Source: Gammaproteobacteria bacterium UBA2955 (lineage in GTDB: Bacteria > Pseudomonadota > Gammaproteobacteria > Pseudomonadales > Azotimanducaceae). From it: DNA of 6,574 bases. Location of the stretch: contig DEBN01000077.1 in assembly GCA_002348825.1 (NCBI GenBank), forward strand, positions 1 to 6,574, in the 5' to 3' direction. The position numbers were made by a program, and so were the translations under genes. Every line of letters starts with the position of its first letter. Position 1 is the stretch's first letter. Below, piece after piece: positions 1 to 6,574 of the stretch. The notes beneath the pieces were generated by a model. The model was not told the origin of the DNA. It made no database searches and was given only the letters and a program-made list of their open reading frames with translations.

Positions 1-83
1 GCGGTAATTTCGCTGTAGCTCTTCACGAAGCTGGAGTTTTCTATAACAATGGCATGCGGCAACGGGAGCCTAATAATGATTGA
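1..83 (+). CDS. C-terminal end of an unidentified gene (5' end outside window)
   Basis: The frame starting at base 3 is open from the left edge to a TGA at 81-83 and encodes 26 residues ending in GMRQREPNND. I do not recognise the family from so short a tail. It is taken as a real gene end because its stop overlaps the ATG at 76 by 8 bases (ATGATTGA), and the same 8-base overlap geometry recurs at the next gene junction (605-612). The ribosome binding site of the selenoprotein gene lies inside this coding tail, which suggests one operon with translational coupling. The frame could be open by chance, since only 26 codons are visible. Confidence 0.5.
   Translation, partial: GNFAVALHEAGVFYNNGMRQREPNND
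64..68 (+). promoter_or_regulatory. Ribosome binding site that decides the selenoprotein start
   Basis: GGGAG lies 7 bases upstream of the ATG at 76. An alternative in-frame ATG at 49 has only a GGAG at 33-36 with a long 12-base spacer. The better spacing, the overlap with the upstream stop, and the fact that family members begin close to a D-P-T-G segment (here residues 6-9 counted from 76) all favour ATG 76. Confidence 0.6.
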
Positions 84-612
84 ATTTCACGATCCTACTG
101 GGGTGGCAGCGCAGGCTGCTGATCCTTACGAGCTCAAATTTGATATTGCGGGAGGCGTCGAAACAAAGCCGATAATTGGTTTACTTGCGAATGGCTTCGC
201 GGATTCTGAGCGTTTTCTAAGTTTTATTGGGGATGCGATAAAGGCTCGCTATCCTTCGGTAATCCTTAAAGGTTGGAATAAAGGCAATGCCTCGATTCCC
301 GCATCCGAATCGATGCTGCAAGACGTGCGAGATACCTGTCACGCCGTGGTGGCGGCCTATGGCCACTGAGGCAGTTGTACGTCCGGCACCGTGCGTGACG
401 GCATCAATCTGGCTCGATTGGGTATACCCGCTGTCGCACTCGTCACCGAGGACTTTTGGCCCCAAGGGGATTTTGTCGCGAAGTCACTGGGTATGCCAGA
501 TATCCCGCGGGTGCAGTTGCCGCATCCGCTCGCGGGCACGGGCGCAGAGAATCTGCGGGTGGTTGCCGAGCAAATCGTCCCGACATTGATTCGGAGCTGG
601 TTACGTGACTGA
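76..612 (+). CDS. UGSC-family selenoprotein (in-frame TGA read as selenocysteine)
   Basis: Read through the TGA at 367-369, this frame encodes 178 residues with selenocysteine at position 98 in the motif U98-G-S-C101. Other recognisable family segments are D-P-T-G near the N-terminus (6-9), a G-L-L-A-N-G-F segment (35-41), K-G-N-A-S-I-P (69-75), and G-I-P-A-V-A-L-V-T-E after the redox motif. From memory, the UGSC family comprises selenoproteins found in surveys of marine bacteria, with Cys replacing Sec in some homologues (CGSC). Its biochemical role is not established; a thiol/selenol redox function is inferred from the U-x-x-C spacing, which resembles thioredoxin-like CxxC. No signal peptide is seen, so it is probably cytoplasmic. 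The gene overlaps both neighbours by 8 bases. The downstream frame from 370 to 609 stays open and is full of family-like sequence, which argues against a nonsense mutation. Expression would need selA, selB, selC and selD elsewhere in the genome. Confidence 0.88.
367..369 (+). other. UGA codon recoded to selenocysteine
   Basis: This TGA is the only stop between 76 and 610 in the frame. It follows His97 and precedes Gly-Ser-Cys, giving the UGSC signature. Gene finders without selenocysteine support will end one ORF here and begin a false one at the GTG at 391, which is really an internal valine codon. Confidence 0.85.
370..402 (+). promoter_or_regulatory. Candidate bacterial SECIS stem-loop after the UGA
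   Basis: Bacterial SECIS elements sit in the coding region directly 3' of the UGA and bind SelB. Two mutually exclusive folds can be drawn by hand. Fold A pairs 371-372 with 401-402, 374-376 with 397-399, and 377-381 with 390-394, leaving an A373/G400 mismatch, a bulge at 395-396 and an 8-base loop at 382-389. Fold B is a 4-bp stem, 389-392 with 398-401, with a 5-base loop at 393-397. Fold B meets the usual rules as I remember them: G is the first loop base, and 23 bases separate the UGA from the loop. Fold A is longer, but its loop lies only 12 bases from the UGA. No energy calculation was possible. Confidence 0.55.
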
Positions 613-1669
613 CCGTTTACAGGCCGAAGATGAGTCTCAAGCGCTGGAGCTGCTACACAGTAAGGGCTTAACGGATGGTCTGCCGGTGGTCATTCCAACG
701 CCGGACAGAGTCGCGCGACTGCTCTTAGCCACCGGGCTCGACGCCGATGTACTGCTGGGAGAAATGGGGCCTGGCAATGGCGCTGCCACGGTCGAAAAAG
801 TCGCGGTAGCGGCGTGCATGGCCGGATGTTTACCGGATCATATGCCGGTGGTATTGGCTGCCGTGCAGGCGGTGCTGCAACCGGAGTTTGACCTCACTGA
901 GATGCAGTCCACCACGCACTGTACGGCGCCACTCGTTATCGTTAACGGTCCGGCGCGGCATAACTGTGGGCCCATTGCTTCTGGCTTTGGCGCCTTGGGG
1001 CCGGGTCATCGCGCGAATGCCAGCATTGGTCGCGCGCTGCGTCTGTGTATGTTGAATATTGGTGGTGCGCGTCCCGGTGAATCCGATATGGCGCTGTTGG
1101 GGCATCCAGGGAAATTTACCTATTGCTTGGCGGAAGATGAAGAAAACTCACCCTTGCCGCCAATGCATCAGGATCTTGGGTATAAGCCAGATGACAGTGT
1201 TGTCACGGTCATTGGTGCGGAAGCACCGCATTCGGTGATCTATAGCGGCGATGCGGACGACCCCGAAGATGCTTTCAAGTTGTTACAGGTATTGGGTATA
1301 GGGCTGGCGAATATGGCCACAAATAACGCTGTGCTCACGGGCGGTGGCGCGGTGGTGGTACTTAATCCTGAACACGCAGAGATTTTGGCGCGAGCCGACA
1401 TGTCGCGCGGTGACATTCAGCTGGGGCTGTGGCAGAACACTCATTACTCGAAAGAGCGGCTCGCCTACTTCGCGCATGGATTTGCGGAGCGGTTCCATGG
1501 CGAAGAATATCGGTGTTTTGATCGGCCTGAAGACATTTTGGTGCTAATGGCGGGCGGCAGCGGTTTGTATTCCATGGTCATGCCCAGTTGGTGTGCTGGT
1601 GCAAATCGCAATCGCTATGTCAGCCAAGTTATTTCGACGGATCAGTTTTGTGAGGTGCCCATTGTCTAG
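605..1669 (+). CDS. Conserved protein of unknown function, probable partner of the UGSC selenoprotein
   Basis: A 354-residue protein starting at GTG 605, with GGAG at 593-596 eight bases upstream. The start overlaps the selenoprotein stop by 8 bases (GTGACTGA). I recognise the style of a conserved bacterial family with an N-terminal L-T-D-G-L-P-V-V segment (22-29), G-A-A-T-V-E-K-V-A-V (59-68), T-A-P-L-V-I-V-N-G-P (107-116), G-P-G-H-R-A-N-A-S-I-G-R (132-143) and V-I-G-A-E-A-P-H (202-209). I recall such proteins beside UGSC-family genes, but I cannot name a domain or reaction. Nine cysteines are present (71, 75, 106, 121, 148, 174, 304, 330, 349); those at 71/75 and 106/121 sit in the conserved-looking half and could be redox or metal ligands, which is speculation. 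No signal peptide or membrane segment is apparent. Overlapping translation implies matched amounts with the selenoprotein and a shared task. Confidence 0.85.
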   Translation: MTDRLQAEDESQALELLHSKGLTDGLPVVIPTPDRVARLLLATGLDADVLLGEMGPGNGAATVEKVAVAACMAGCLPDHMPVVLAAVQAVLQPEFDLTEMQSTTHCTAPLVIVNGPARHNCGPIASGFGALGPGHRANASIGRALRLCMLNIGGARPGESDMALLGHPGKFTYCLAEDEENSPLPPMHQDLGYKPDDSVVTVIGAEAPHSVIYSGDADDPEDAFKLLQVLGIGLANMATNNAVLTGGGAVVVLNPEHAEILARADMSRGDIQLGLWQNTHYSKERLAYFAHGFAERFHGEEYRCFDRPEDILVLMAGGSGLYSMVMPSWCAGANRNRYVSQVISTDQFCEVPIV

Positions 1670-1810
1670 GTGCACGACTCAGCCTGCCCAAACGCACTTT
1701 AATGCAGGTAGAAAAAAACGGTTGGTGGCTTCTTGGCGTCCTGCGAATGATAATTTGCGTATCGAAGCAATCCACGCAGGGCGAAAGAGAAGAGTCCTTT
1801 TGTAAGGGCG
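1670..1810. other. Intergenic spacer between the selenoprotein operon and the peptidase genes
   Basis: This 141-base spacer holds no gene I can support. A 5-bp inverted repeat (1683-1687 with 1704-1708, 16-base loop) follows the operon, but an A-run rather than a T-run comes after it, so it is not a typical intrinsic terminator. A GATAAT at 1749-1754 resembles a -10 box, but no convincing -35 lies 16-18 bases upstream. A promoter for the peptidase gene is expected here but cannot be pinned down. Confidence 0.4.
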
Positions 1811-4267
1811 ATGTGGGTTCCAACTATGGTGTGGCCATTTTGTTCGAGTGATAGCGTGGTTTGTATTCTCAGATGCGTTTTTGCCATTGTCGTTTTGCTT
1901 ATGCTCGGAGGCTGTGGCGGAGGGTCCGGAGGATCAGGAAATTCCTCGGCTCCGGCTTCTCAGATGAATGTAAGCTTTTCTATTACTGTGGCTGAAACGT
2001 ATGTAAATGATTCGGTCGAACTATCATGGAGTAGTTCTACGGGGGGGTCATGCACGGCTTCGGGTGACTGGTCGGGAAGCAGGGCGAGTAGCGGAACAGA
2101 GTCTGTTCCAACGGACATTTCTGGGGACTTTTCGTTCACCATATCTTGCAGCAATGCAAATGCTACCGTATCGAAGACGGTGGACTTAAAACTTGTCGAC
2201 GAATTGATTATCGACTACGAAAACCAAGCTGTTTCTATTAGCGAAGACGAGATTGCAGAGATTGAAATTGATCTTGCGACAACCAGCAGAGCGCCGCTGT
2301 CCACGATTGTTTATAGGCTCACGACTAATCCACAGAATGGTTCTGTAGTCGTCACCGACAATCTTGCAACTTATACGCCCGACAGTGATTTCTTTGGTTC
2401 CGACGTTTTTCAGATTACCGCAACTGCAGAAAATCAGAGGGCTACGTCTATTGTTTCTATAACCGTGAGCGGTGTTAATGATCCACCACAAATATCGATA
2501 GAGAACCCAGAGGGTTACGTTTCAGACAATCTGCCGATTTTTGTTTCGCAGGGGCTTATAAAGATTCCCTATTCAGTTTCGGATTCCGATAACGACATCT
2601 CTGATCTGACCTTCACAGCTTTTTTGAATGGCCAACAAGTCCCGATGGTGTTAACTACCGAGTCGATTGAATTAAATCTGGGACAGGATTTCTTTTCGGG
2701 AAGGCAGCCTATTCAGATAATGGTTACTGATGGTGGAGAGGAAGCGTCATCACAACGAGTTATCTGGCTAGCTGAGACGCTTTCGGAACCAAGCGATGGC
2801 CCAAGAGTCAATGTCTTGCTGGGCAACCCAGCGGACTTTGGTCGCGGTTTTAATTACGTTTTGATTCTTCATGACCTTGCGCCTGGAAGCGTTCGAGATG
2901 CTGCTTATGGAGGACTGACTTACTACTTCGAAGAGTTCTTGTCTGACGAGGACTCGCGCAGGCAACGCTTAATTGATTCGTTATTTAACGTATACGTAGT
3001 CGATTTTCCACTCGGGGTGGATTCGGGAGTGATCGTCGAAACTGGATGCTACGAAGATTCGCCGGAGACCTACTGTGTGGAGGACGCAGCCGATTCAGTT
3101 TCTGAATTCCTGGCGGCCAACGTCATTCTCGAAGATGTCGAGGTGAACACCGTATCAATCATCACCGGACTAGAAGGGCGCGGCGTGAACTTCGGTGATG
3201 TCAACATCCAGCCGCTGTTGGGGGAATCCAACGGTAGCTTTGGCGGGCCAAACAGAATGCTGAAAACGCTGAAGCACGAGTTTGGGCATGCATTTCAATA
3301 TTTGGGTGATCATTACACTAGCGATTTCTTACTAGAAGATGCCTCAGGGAAGAAGTTGATAGACATGTCCGATGGCATAGAGAGGATGGACGCCTATAAC
3401 GCGGATATCACAGCGCAAGAGGATCCGTATAGCGTTAAGTGGAAACATCTCTACGATGATATTGAGTCAATTCCCGGCAAAGATACTACGGACGACAAAA
3501 GCAATTCAGCGGTTGGCTATTGGGCTGGTTGCTATTTTCATGACAAATATTGTTTCCGTTCCAGCTACAACTCGATAATGAACGGCGACTACAGCGCATA
3601 CAACGAGTTACTCGATTTCGATAGCAATCGGACCGGCTATAGCCATACTAGTTTTGATGTCGTTGGAGCAGAAGCTTTCGCACTTTCCATCCTTCAAAAG
3701 CAGGGGTTAAATTCGATCTATGCGGAGCTGGACGACAACGGAGATCTATTTGTCGGACACAGAATAAATTTGCCTTCTAGTCTTTTCGCGATTGACTGGT
3801 ACCTAGATGGTATTTTGATCGAAGAGTGGGAGAGCAGTATTGCCAAAAAATTGAGCGGGGCAGAGCTTGAAGATGAGAACGGCTCTCTATACGTCGAGCG
3901 CGTAAAAGTTCCAAAAGGAGCTCCGGGTAGTTTTACAAGTGTTGCCTACAGAGTGCGCGAACTTGGAAGCAATCCGTTGATAAAAGCTACTGACGCTATA
4001 GATATCTACGGCGACGTCTACCTTGGCATTTTTTCTACGCGAGTTGGTGTTTTTTCGTGCGCTGAAAATGAAGGCTATTGGACGGAAACGGGAACCACTT
4101 TCTGTAACAGCACTCTTTCGATTAGATTTGCCGATGGATGGCAATATTCACCAAACTGGCCTACGAGGGATCGTCTCTTAGCGGATAGGGGAGCAGATCT
4201 TTATTACCTTTACGAAGACTCAGGCTTGGGCTCGCAATTTCTAATAAACTGGGATTATTTCCAATAG
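1811..4267 (+). CDS. Secreted lipoprotein with Ig/cadherin-like domains and an M64-type zinc metallopeptidase domain
   Basis: An 818-residue protein. The N-terminus has a hydrophobic stretch (about 16-32) and a lipobox L-G-G-C with Cys35 as the probable lipidated residue, then a Gly/Ser linker. About 53-130 is an Ig-like domain with likely disulfide partners Cys81 and Cys113. About 130-225 is a cadherin-like repeat ending in N-D-P-P (223-226), and about 226-322 is a third beta-sandwich-like region. From about 333 the sequence resembles peptidase family M64: F-N-V-Y-V-V-D (392-398), the zinc motif H489-E-F-G-H493 followed by L498-G-D500, and a later G-C-Y-F (573-576) and N-S-I-M (587-590) segment. 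His489, His493 and probably Asp500 would bind zinc, with Glu490 catalytic. M64 includes IgA-cleaving enzymes, but that substrate is unlikely for an environmental bacterium. About 660-818 is not recognised. The start is uncertain: ATG 1811 has AAGGG only two bases upstream, and GTG 1856 would give a shorter, more typical signal peptide. GC is lower than in the left and right genes. Confidence 0.85.
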   Translation: MWVPTMVWPFCSSDSVVCILRCVFAIVVLLMLGGCGGGSGGSGNSSAPASQMNVSFSITVAETYVNDSVELSWSSSTGGSCTASGDWSGSRASSGTESVPTDISGDFSFTISCSNANATVSKTVDLKLVDELIIDYENQAVSISEDEIAEIEIDLATTSRAPLSTIVYRLTTNPQNGSVVVTDNLATYTPDSDFFGSDVFQITATAENQRATSIVSITVSGVNDPPQISIENPEGYVSDNLPIFVSQGLIKIPYSVSDSDNDISDLTFTAFLNGQQVPMVLTTESIELNLGQDFFSGRQPIQIMVTDGGEEASSQRVIWLAETLSEPSDGPRVNVLLGNPADFGRGFNYVLILHDLAPGSVRDAAYGGLTYYFEEFLSDEDSRRQRLIDSLFNVYVVDFPLGVDSGVIVETGCYEDSPETYCVEDAADSVSEFLAANVILEDVEVNTVSIITGLEGRGVNFGDVNIQPLLGESNGSFGGPNRMLKTLKHEFGHAFQYLGDHYTSDFLLEDASGKKLIDMSDGIERMDAYNADITAQEDPYSVKWKHLYDDIESIPGKDTTDDKSNSAVGYWAGCYFHDKYCFRSSYNSIMNGDYSAYNELLDFDSNRTGYSHTSFDVVGAEAFALSILQKQGLNSIYAELDDNGDLFVGHRINLPSSLFAIDWYLDGILIEEWESSIAKKLSGAELEDENGSLYVERVKVPKGAPGSFTSVAYRVRELGSNPLIKATDAIDIYGDVYLGIFSTRVGVFSCAENEGYWTETGTTFCNSTLSIRFADGWQYSPNWPTRDRLLADRGADLYYLYEDSGLGSQFLINWDYFQ

Positions 4268-4276
4268 GAATAGAGT

Positions 4277-4777
4277 ATGAAAACAGTGCTTAGGCTTGGA
4301 ATCGGACTTGTGCTTTGGGTATTTTCGTCGTTGGCTTTGTCATCTGGAGATGTCTTGCCCCGCGAAGGAATAGTGATTGAGGGTACTAAGTCAGGCGCGA
4401 AGATCGTTCAGATTTCCGCGAGACCTATGCTTTTGAACTTACGAGCTTCGGCGCCAAGCTTGGAGGCGGCGGTCAAATTAGGCGGGTCAAAGATACACCG
4501 GAATATAGAAACTGCCTTGTCTGAGATCCCAGAGGGCGGCGTGTACTTAAAGTTCTATGACAAAACTGACGACGTGGTTGGTTTGGTGCCTATGCGACAA
4601 GTTATGGCCTTCGCCTCGCACCGCTTTGGAGTCTCAAAGGAGCAGCTATCCCCAACGACTCGAGTGCGGCTTTGGGCAAACCCAAGGATCGATAGCAGCG
4701 TAGGCAAAGTAGAGGCATTGCAACGGATTGGGAAGAAAGACCTATTGTTAGGTCCGATCGAACTTCGAACGCGTTAA
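4277..4777 (+). CDS. Small exported protein of unknown function
   Basis: A 166-residue protein with a clear Sec-type signal peptide: M-K-T, Arg6, a hydrophobic core at 7-21, and a likely cleavage after A20-L-S22. The mature part is about 144 residues, rich in Lys and Arg, has no cysteines and no further membrane segment, and I do not recognise a domain. AGGA at 4266-4269 lies 7 bases before the ATG, and only 9 bases separate it from the stop of the peptidase gene, so the two are almost certainly co-transcribed. A role alongside the surface peptidase, for example as a periplasmic chaperone, inhibitor or accessory factor, is possible but rests only on position. Confidence 0.82.
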   Translation: MKTVLRLGIGLVLWVFSSLALSSGDVLPREGIVIEGTKSGAKIVQISARPMLLNLRASAPSLEAAVKLGGSKIHRNIETALSEIPEGGVYLKFYDKTDDVVGLVPMRQVMAFASHRFGVSKEQLSPTTRVRLWANPRIDSSVGKVEALQRIGKKDLLLGPIELRTR

Positions 4778-4923
4778 TTGGTTCATCGCCGCGGCATTTC
4801 TTTTCCTGAAAAAATTTGAAGGTCGTTGACGAAAAATCTATTCGATATCAGCTCTCCGTAGCGCCTAACCTGTTAGGTCCTCGACGGCTGTAAAGGCACT
4901 CTTGCATTAAGCCTGTTTCTATT
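4778..4923. other. Convergent intergenic spacer
   Basis: This 146-base spacer lies between the 3' ends of the exported-protein gene (+) and trxB (-). It is AT-rich in its left half, with short A-runs at 4809-4814 and 4831-4835. I see no open frame with coding character and no GC-rich hairpin followed by a T-run in either direction. Confidence 0.45.
4864..4877. repeat. Short inverted repeat in the convergent spacer
   Basis: CCTAAC at 4864-4869 and GTTAGG at 4872-4877 are perfect inverted complements; the realistic hairpin is 5 bp with a 4-base loop. It lies 47-60 bases past the trxB stop and 87-100 bases past the stop of the + strand gene. It lacks a T-run on either side, so a terminator role is only possible, not shown. 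Confidence 0.35.
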
Positions 4924-5886
<963 letters not shown>

Positions 5887-5895
5887 TCAGCGCGA

Positions 5896-5923
5896 ATCAT
5901 AGCCCAGGACGGTTGCGAGTAAA
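5896..5923 (-). promoter_or_regulatory. Probable sigma70 promoter of trxB
   Basis: On the - strand, TTTACT (5918-5923, four of six matches to TTGACA) and TATGAT (5896-5901, five of six matches to TATAAT) are separated by 16 bases. Transcription would start near 5888, leaving a leader of about 20 bases before the trxB ATG. This is a hand match, not a scored prediction. Confidence 0.45.
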
Positions 5924-5971
5924 AACCGTTAACCAAATTTCTTTGCTGGAGCGACTATCAGAACGATCCTG

Positions 5972-6000
5972 TACGGTCGGGTTGCGGTACCCGTGCCGTA
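5972..6000. repeat. Two-tier inverted repeat between trxB and the CoA-transferase gene
   Basis: TACGG (5972-5976) pairs with CCGTA (5996-6000), and inside it CGGGT (5978-5982) pairs with ACCCG (5989-5993), giving 10 bp with a small internal loop and a 6-base apical loop. It lies 32-60 bases beyond the stop of the CoA-transferase gene on the - strand. No T-run follows on either strand, so it is not a classical intrinsic terminator. It could stabilise the 3' end of that transcript or be a protein-binding site. Confidence 0.5.
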
Positions 6001-6031
6001 GGCTGCGCGGAATTGGCTGGGTTGCCAGTTT

Positions 6032-6574
6032 TCAGATCAAACCTTCAGCGCGCATCTGAGCGATCTCCTCTGTGCTGTAGCCCAGCTCTGCTAAAACGTC
6101 GTCGTTGTCTTGGCCCAGTCTCGGCGTGGCACGCTGTACTTTGGGCGGCGCTGGTTCGGTGATGTGACCGGCGCTGACGACTTTAGATCGTTTTCCAGCG
6201 TCCCGCGGATTTTGGATGTCGGTGAAAATCAAACGATGATCGAATTGTGGCTCTGCGGCGACCTGATCCAGCGTTTGGATCGGTGCACAAGGGATACCAA
6301 GCTGGCCGAGTTCGTCGAGCCAATGCTGGCTGGGTTTCGCCGCTAAAAGCGGTTTGATCGCCGCGTTGATTGCGTCCGTATGCTCTATGCGAATCGCAGG
6401 CTCTGGGAAGCGCTCGTATAGGTCAGCGACGCCCAGCAGCGAGAACAGGCCTTTTACGTGAGGTTCGCGCAGCGCGACGATTTGCACAAAACCATCTGAA
6501 CAGGCAAAGACATTAGCCGTAGGCGATTTCGTGGGCGATCGATTGCCCATGAGTTCCGGCAGGGTATCGTTAAC
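6032..6574 (-). CDS. CaiB/BaiF-family CoA-transferase, C-terminal part (5' end outside window)
   Basis: The frame is open to the right edge and gives 180 residues. The ATG at 6548-6550 is internal: the eight codons before it (reading V-N-D-T-L-P-E-L) continue the family sequence into G-N-R-S-P-T. Recognisable class III CoA-transferase segments are G-N-R-S-P-T, the S-D-G-F-V-Q-I-V-A strand, L-G-I-P-C-A-P-I-Q-T-L-D-Q-V with the following P-Q-F, and the C-terminal G-Q-D-N-D-D-V-L-A-E-L-G-Y. Full-length members are about 380-410 residues, so roughly half is missing, including the N-terminal region with the catalytic aspartate. The family moves CoA between carboxylic acids, for example in carnitine, bile-acid, oxalate or 2-methylacyl metabolism; the substrate here cannot be told. 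The gene ends at a TGA (6032-6034) and is separated from trxB by a 163-base spacer, so the two are probably separate units. Confidence 0.92.
   Translation of the reverse strand, partial: VNDTLPELMGNRSPTKSPTANVFACSDGFVQIVALREPHVKGLFSLLGVADLYERFPEPAIRIEHTDAINAAIKPLLAAKPSQHWLDELGQLGIPCAPIQTLDQVAAEPQFDHRLIFTDIQNPRDAGKRSKVVSAGHITEPAPPKVQRATPRLGQDNDDVLAELGYSTEEIAQMRAEGLI

Noticed and set aside
49..75. Longer N-terminus from ATG 49 for the selenoprotein
   Set aside because: The spacing to its GGAG is poor, and the ATG at 76 has a better site and overlaps the upstream stop.
367..369. TGA as a nonsense mutation making a pseudogene
   Set aside because: The frame continues for 80 codons with family-like sequence, the TGA sits exactly at the Sec position of a known motif, and both gene junctions are intact.
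391..612. Separate small gene starting at GTG 391
   Set aside because: It is the in-frame continuation of the selenoprotein after the UGA; no ribosome binding site is evident for it.
1683..1708. Hairpin as terminator of the selenoprotein operon
   Set aside because: The stem is only 5 bp with a 16-base loop and is followed by an A-run instead of a T-run.
1749..1754. GATAAT as the -10 box of a promoter for the peptidase gene
   Set aside because: No recognisable -35 hexamer lies at 16-18 bases; TTGGTG at 1722-1727 is 21 bases away.

Overview
The window looks like part of the chromosome of a Gram-negative, probably marine gammaproteobacterium. The reasons are a thioredoxin reductase of the gammaproteobacterial type, a lipoprotein with cadherin-like adhesion domains and a very acidic secreted part, a CaiB/BaiF CoA-transferase, and a selenoprotein of the UGSC family, which I recall mainly from marine proteobacteria and actinobacteria. 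The lineage is an inference from protein flavour; there is no rRNA or tRNA here.

Left part (1-1669, + strand): three tightly overlapping genes. The tail of an unidentified gene ends at 83. It overlaps by 8 bases a gene (76-612) that reads through an in-frame TGA at 367-369 and carries the motif U-G-S-C. I interpret this as a selenocysteine-containing UGSC-family protein, with a SECIS-like stem-loop directly after the TGA. That gene in turn overlaps by 8 bases a 354-residue conserved protein of unknown function (605-1669). A standard gene caller would break the selenoprotein into two false ORFs at the TGA. The operon layout suggests that the selenoprotein and the 354-residue protein act together, probably in a redox or thiol/selenol reaction, but the reaction is unknown.

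Middle part (1811-4777, + strand): two genes 9 bases apart with visibly lower GC than their surroundings. The first is an 818-residue lipoprotein with Ig/cadherin-like domains followed by an M64-type zinc metallopeptidase domain (HEFGH). The second is a small exported protein that I do not recognise. They look like an accessory, possibly acquired, secretion pair.

Right part (4924-6574, - strand): trxB (thioredoxin reductase) with a plausible sigma70 promoter just upstream. Beyond it is the C-terminal part of a CaiB/BaiF-family CoA-transferase that runs off the right edge. The middle genes and trxB converge on a 146-base spacer without a clear terminator. No mobile element, CRISPR array or structural RNA gene was seen.
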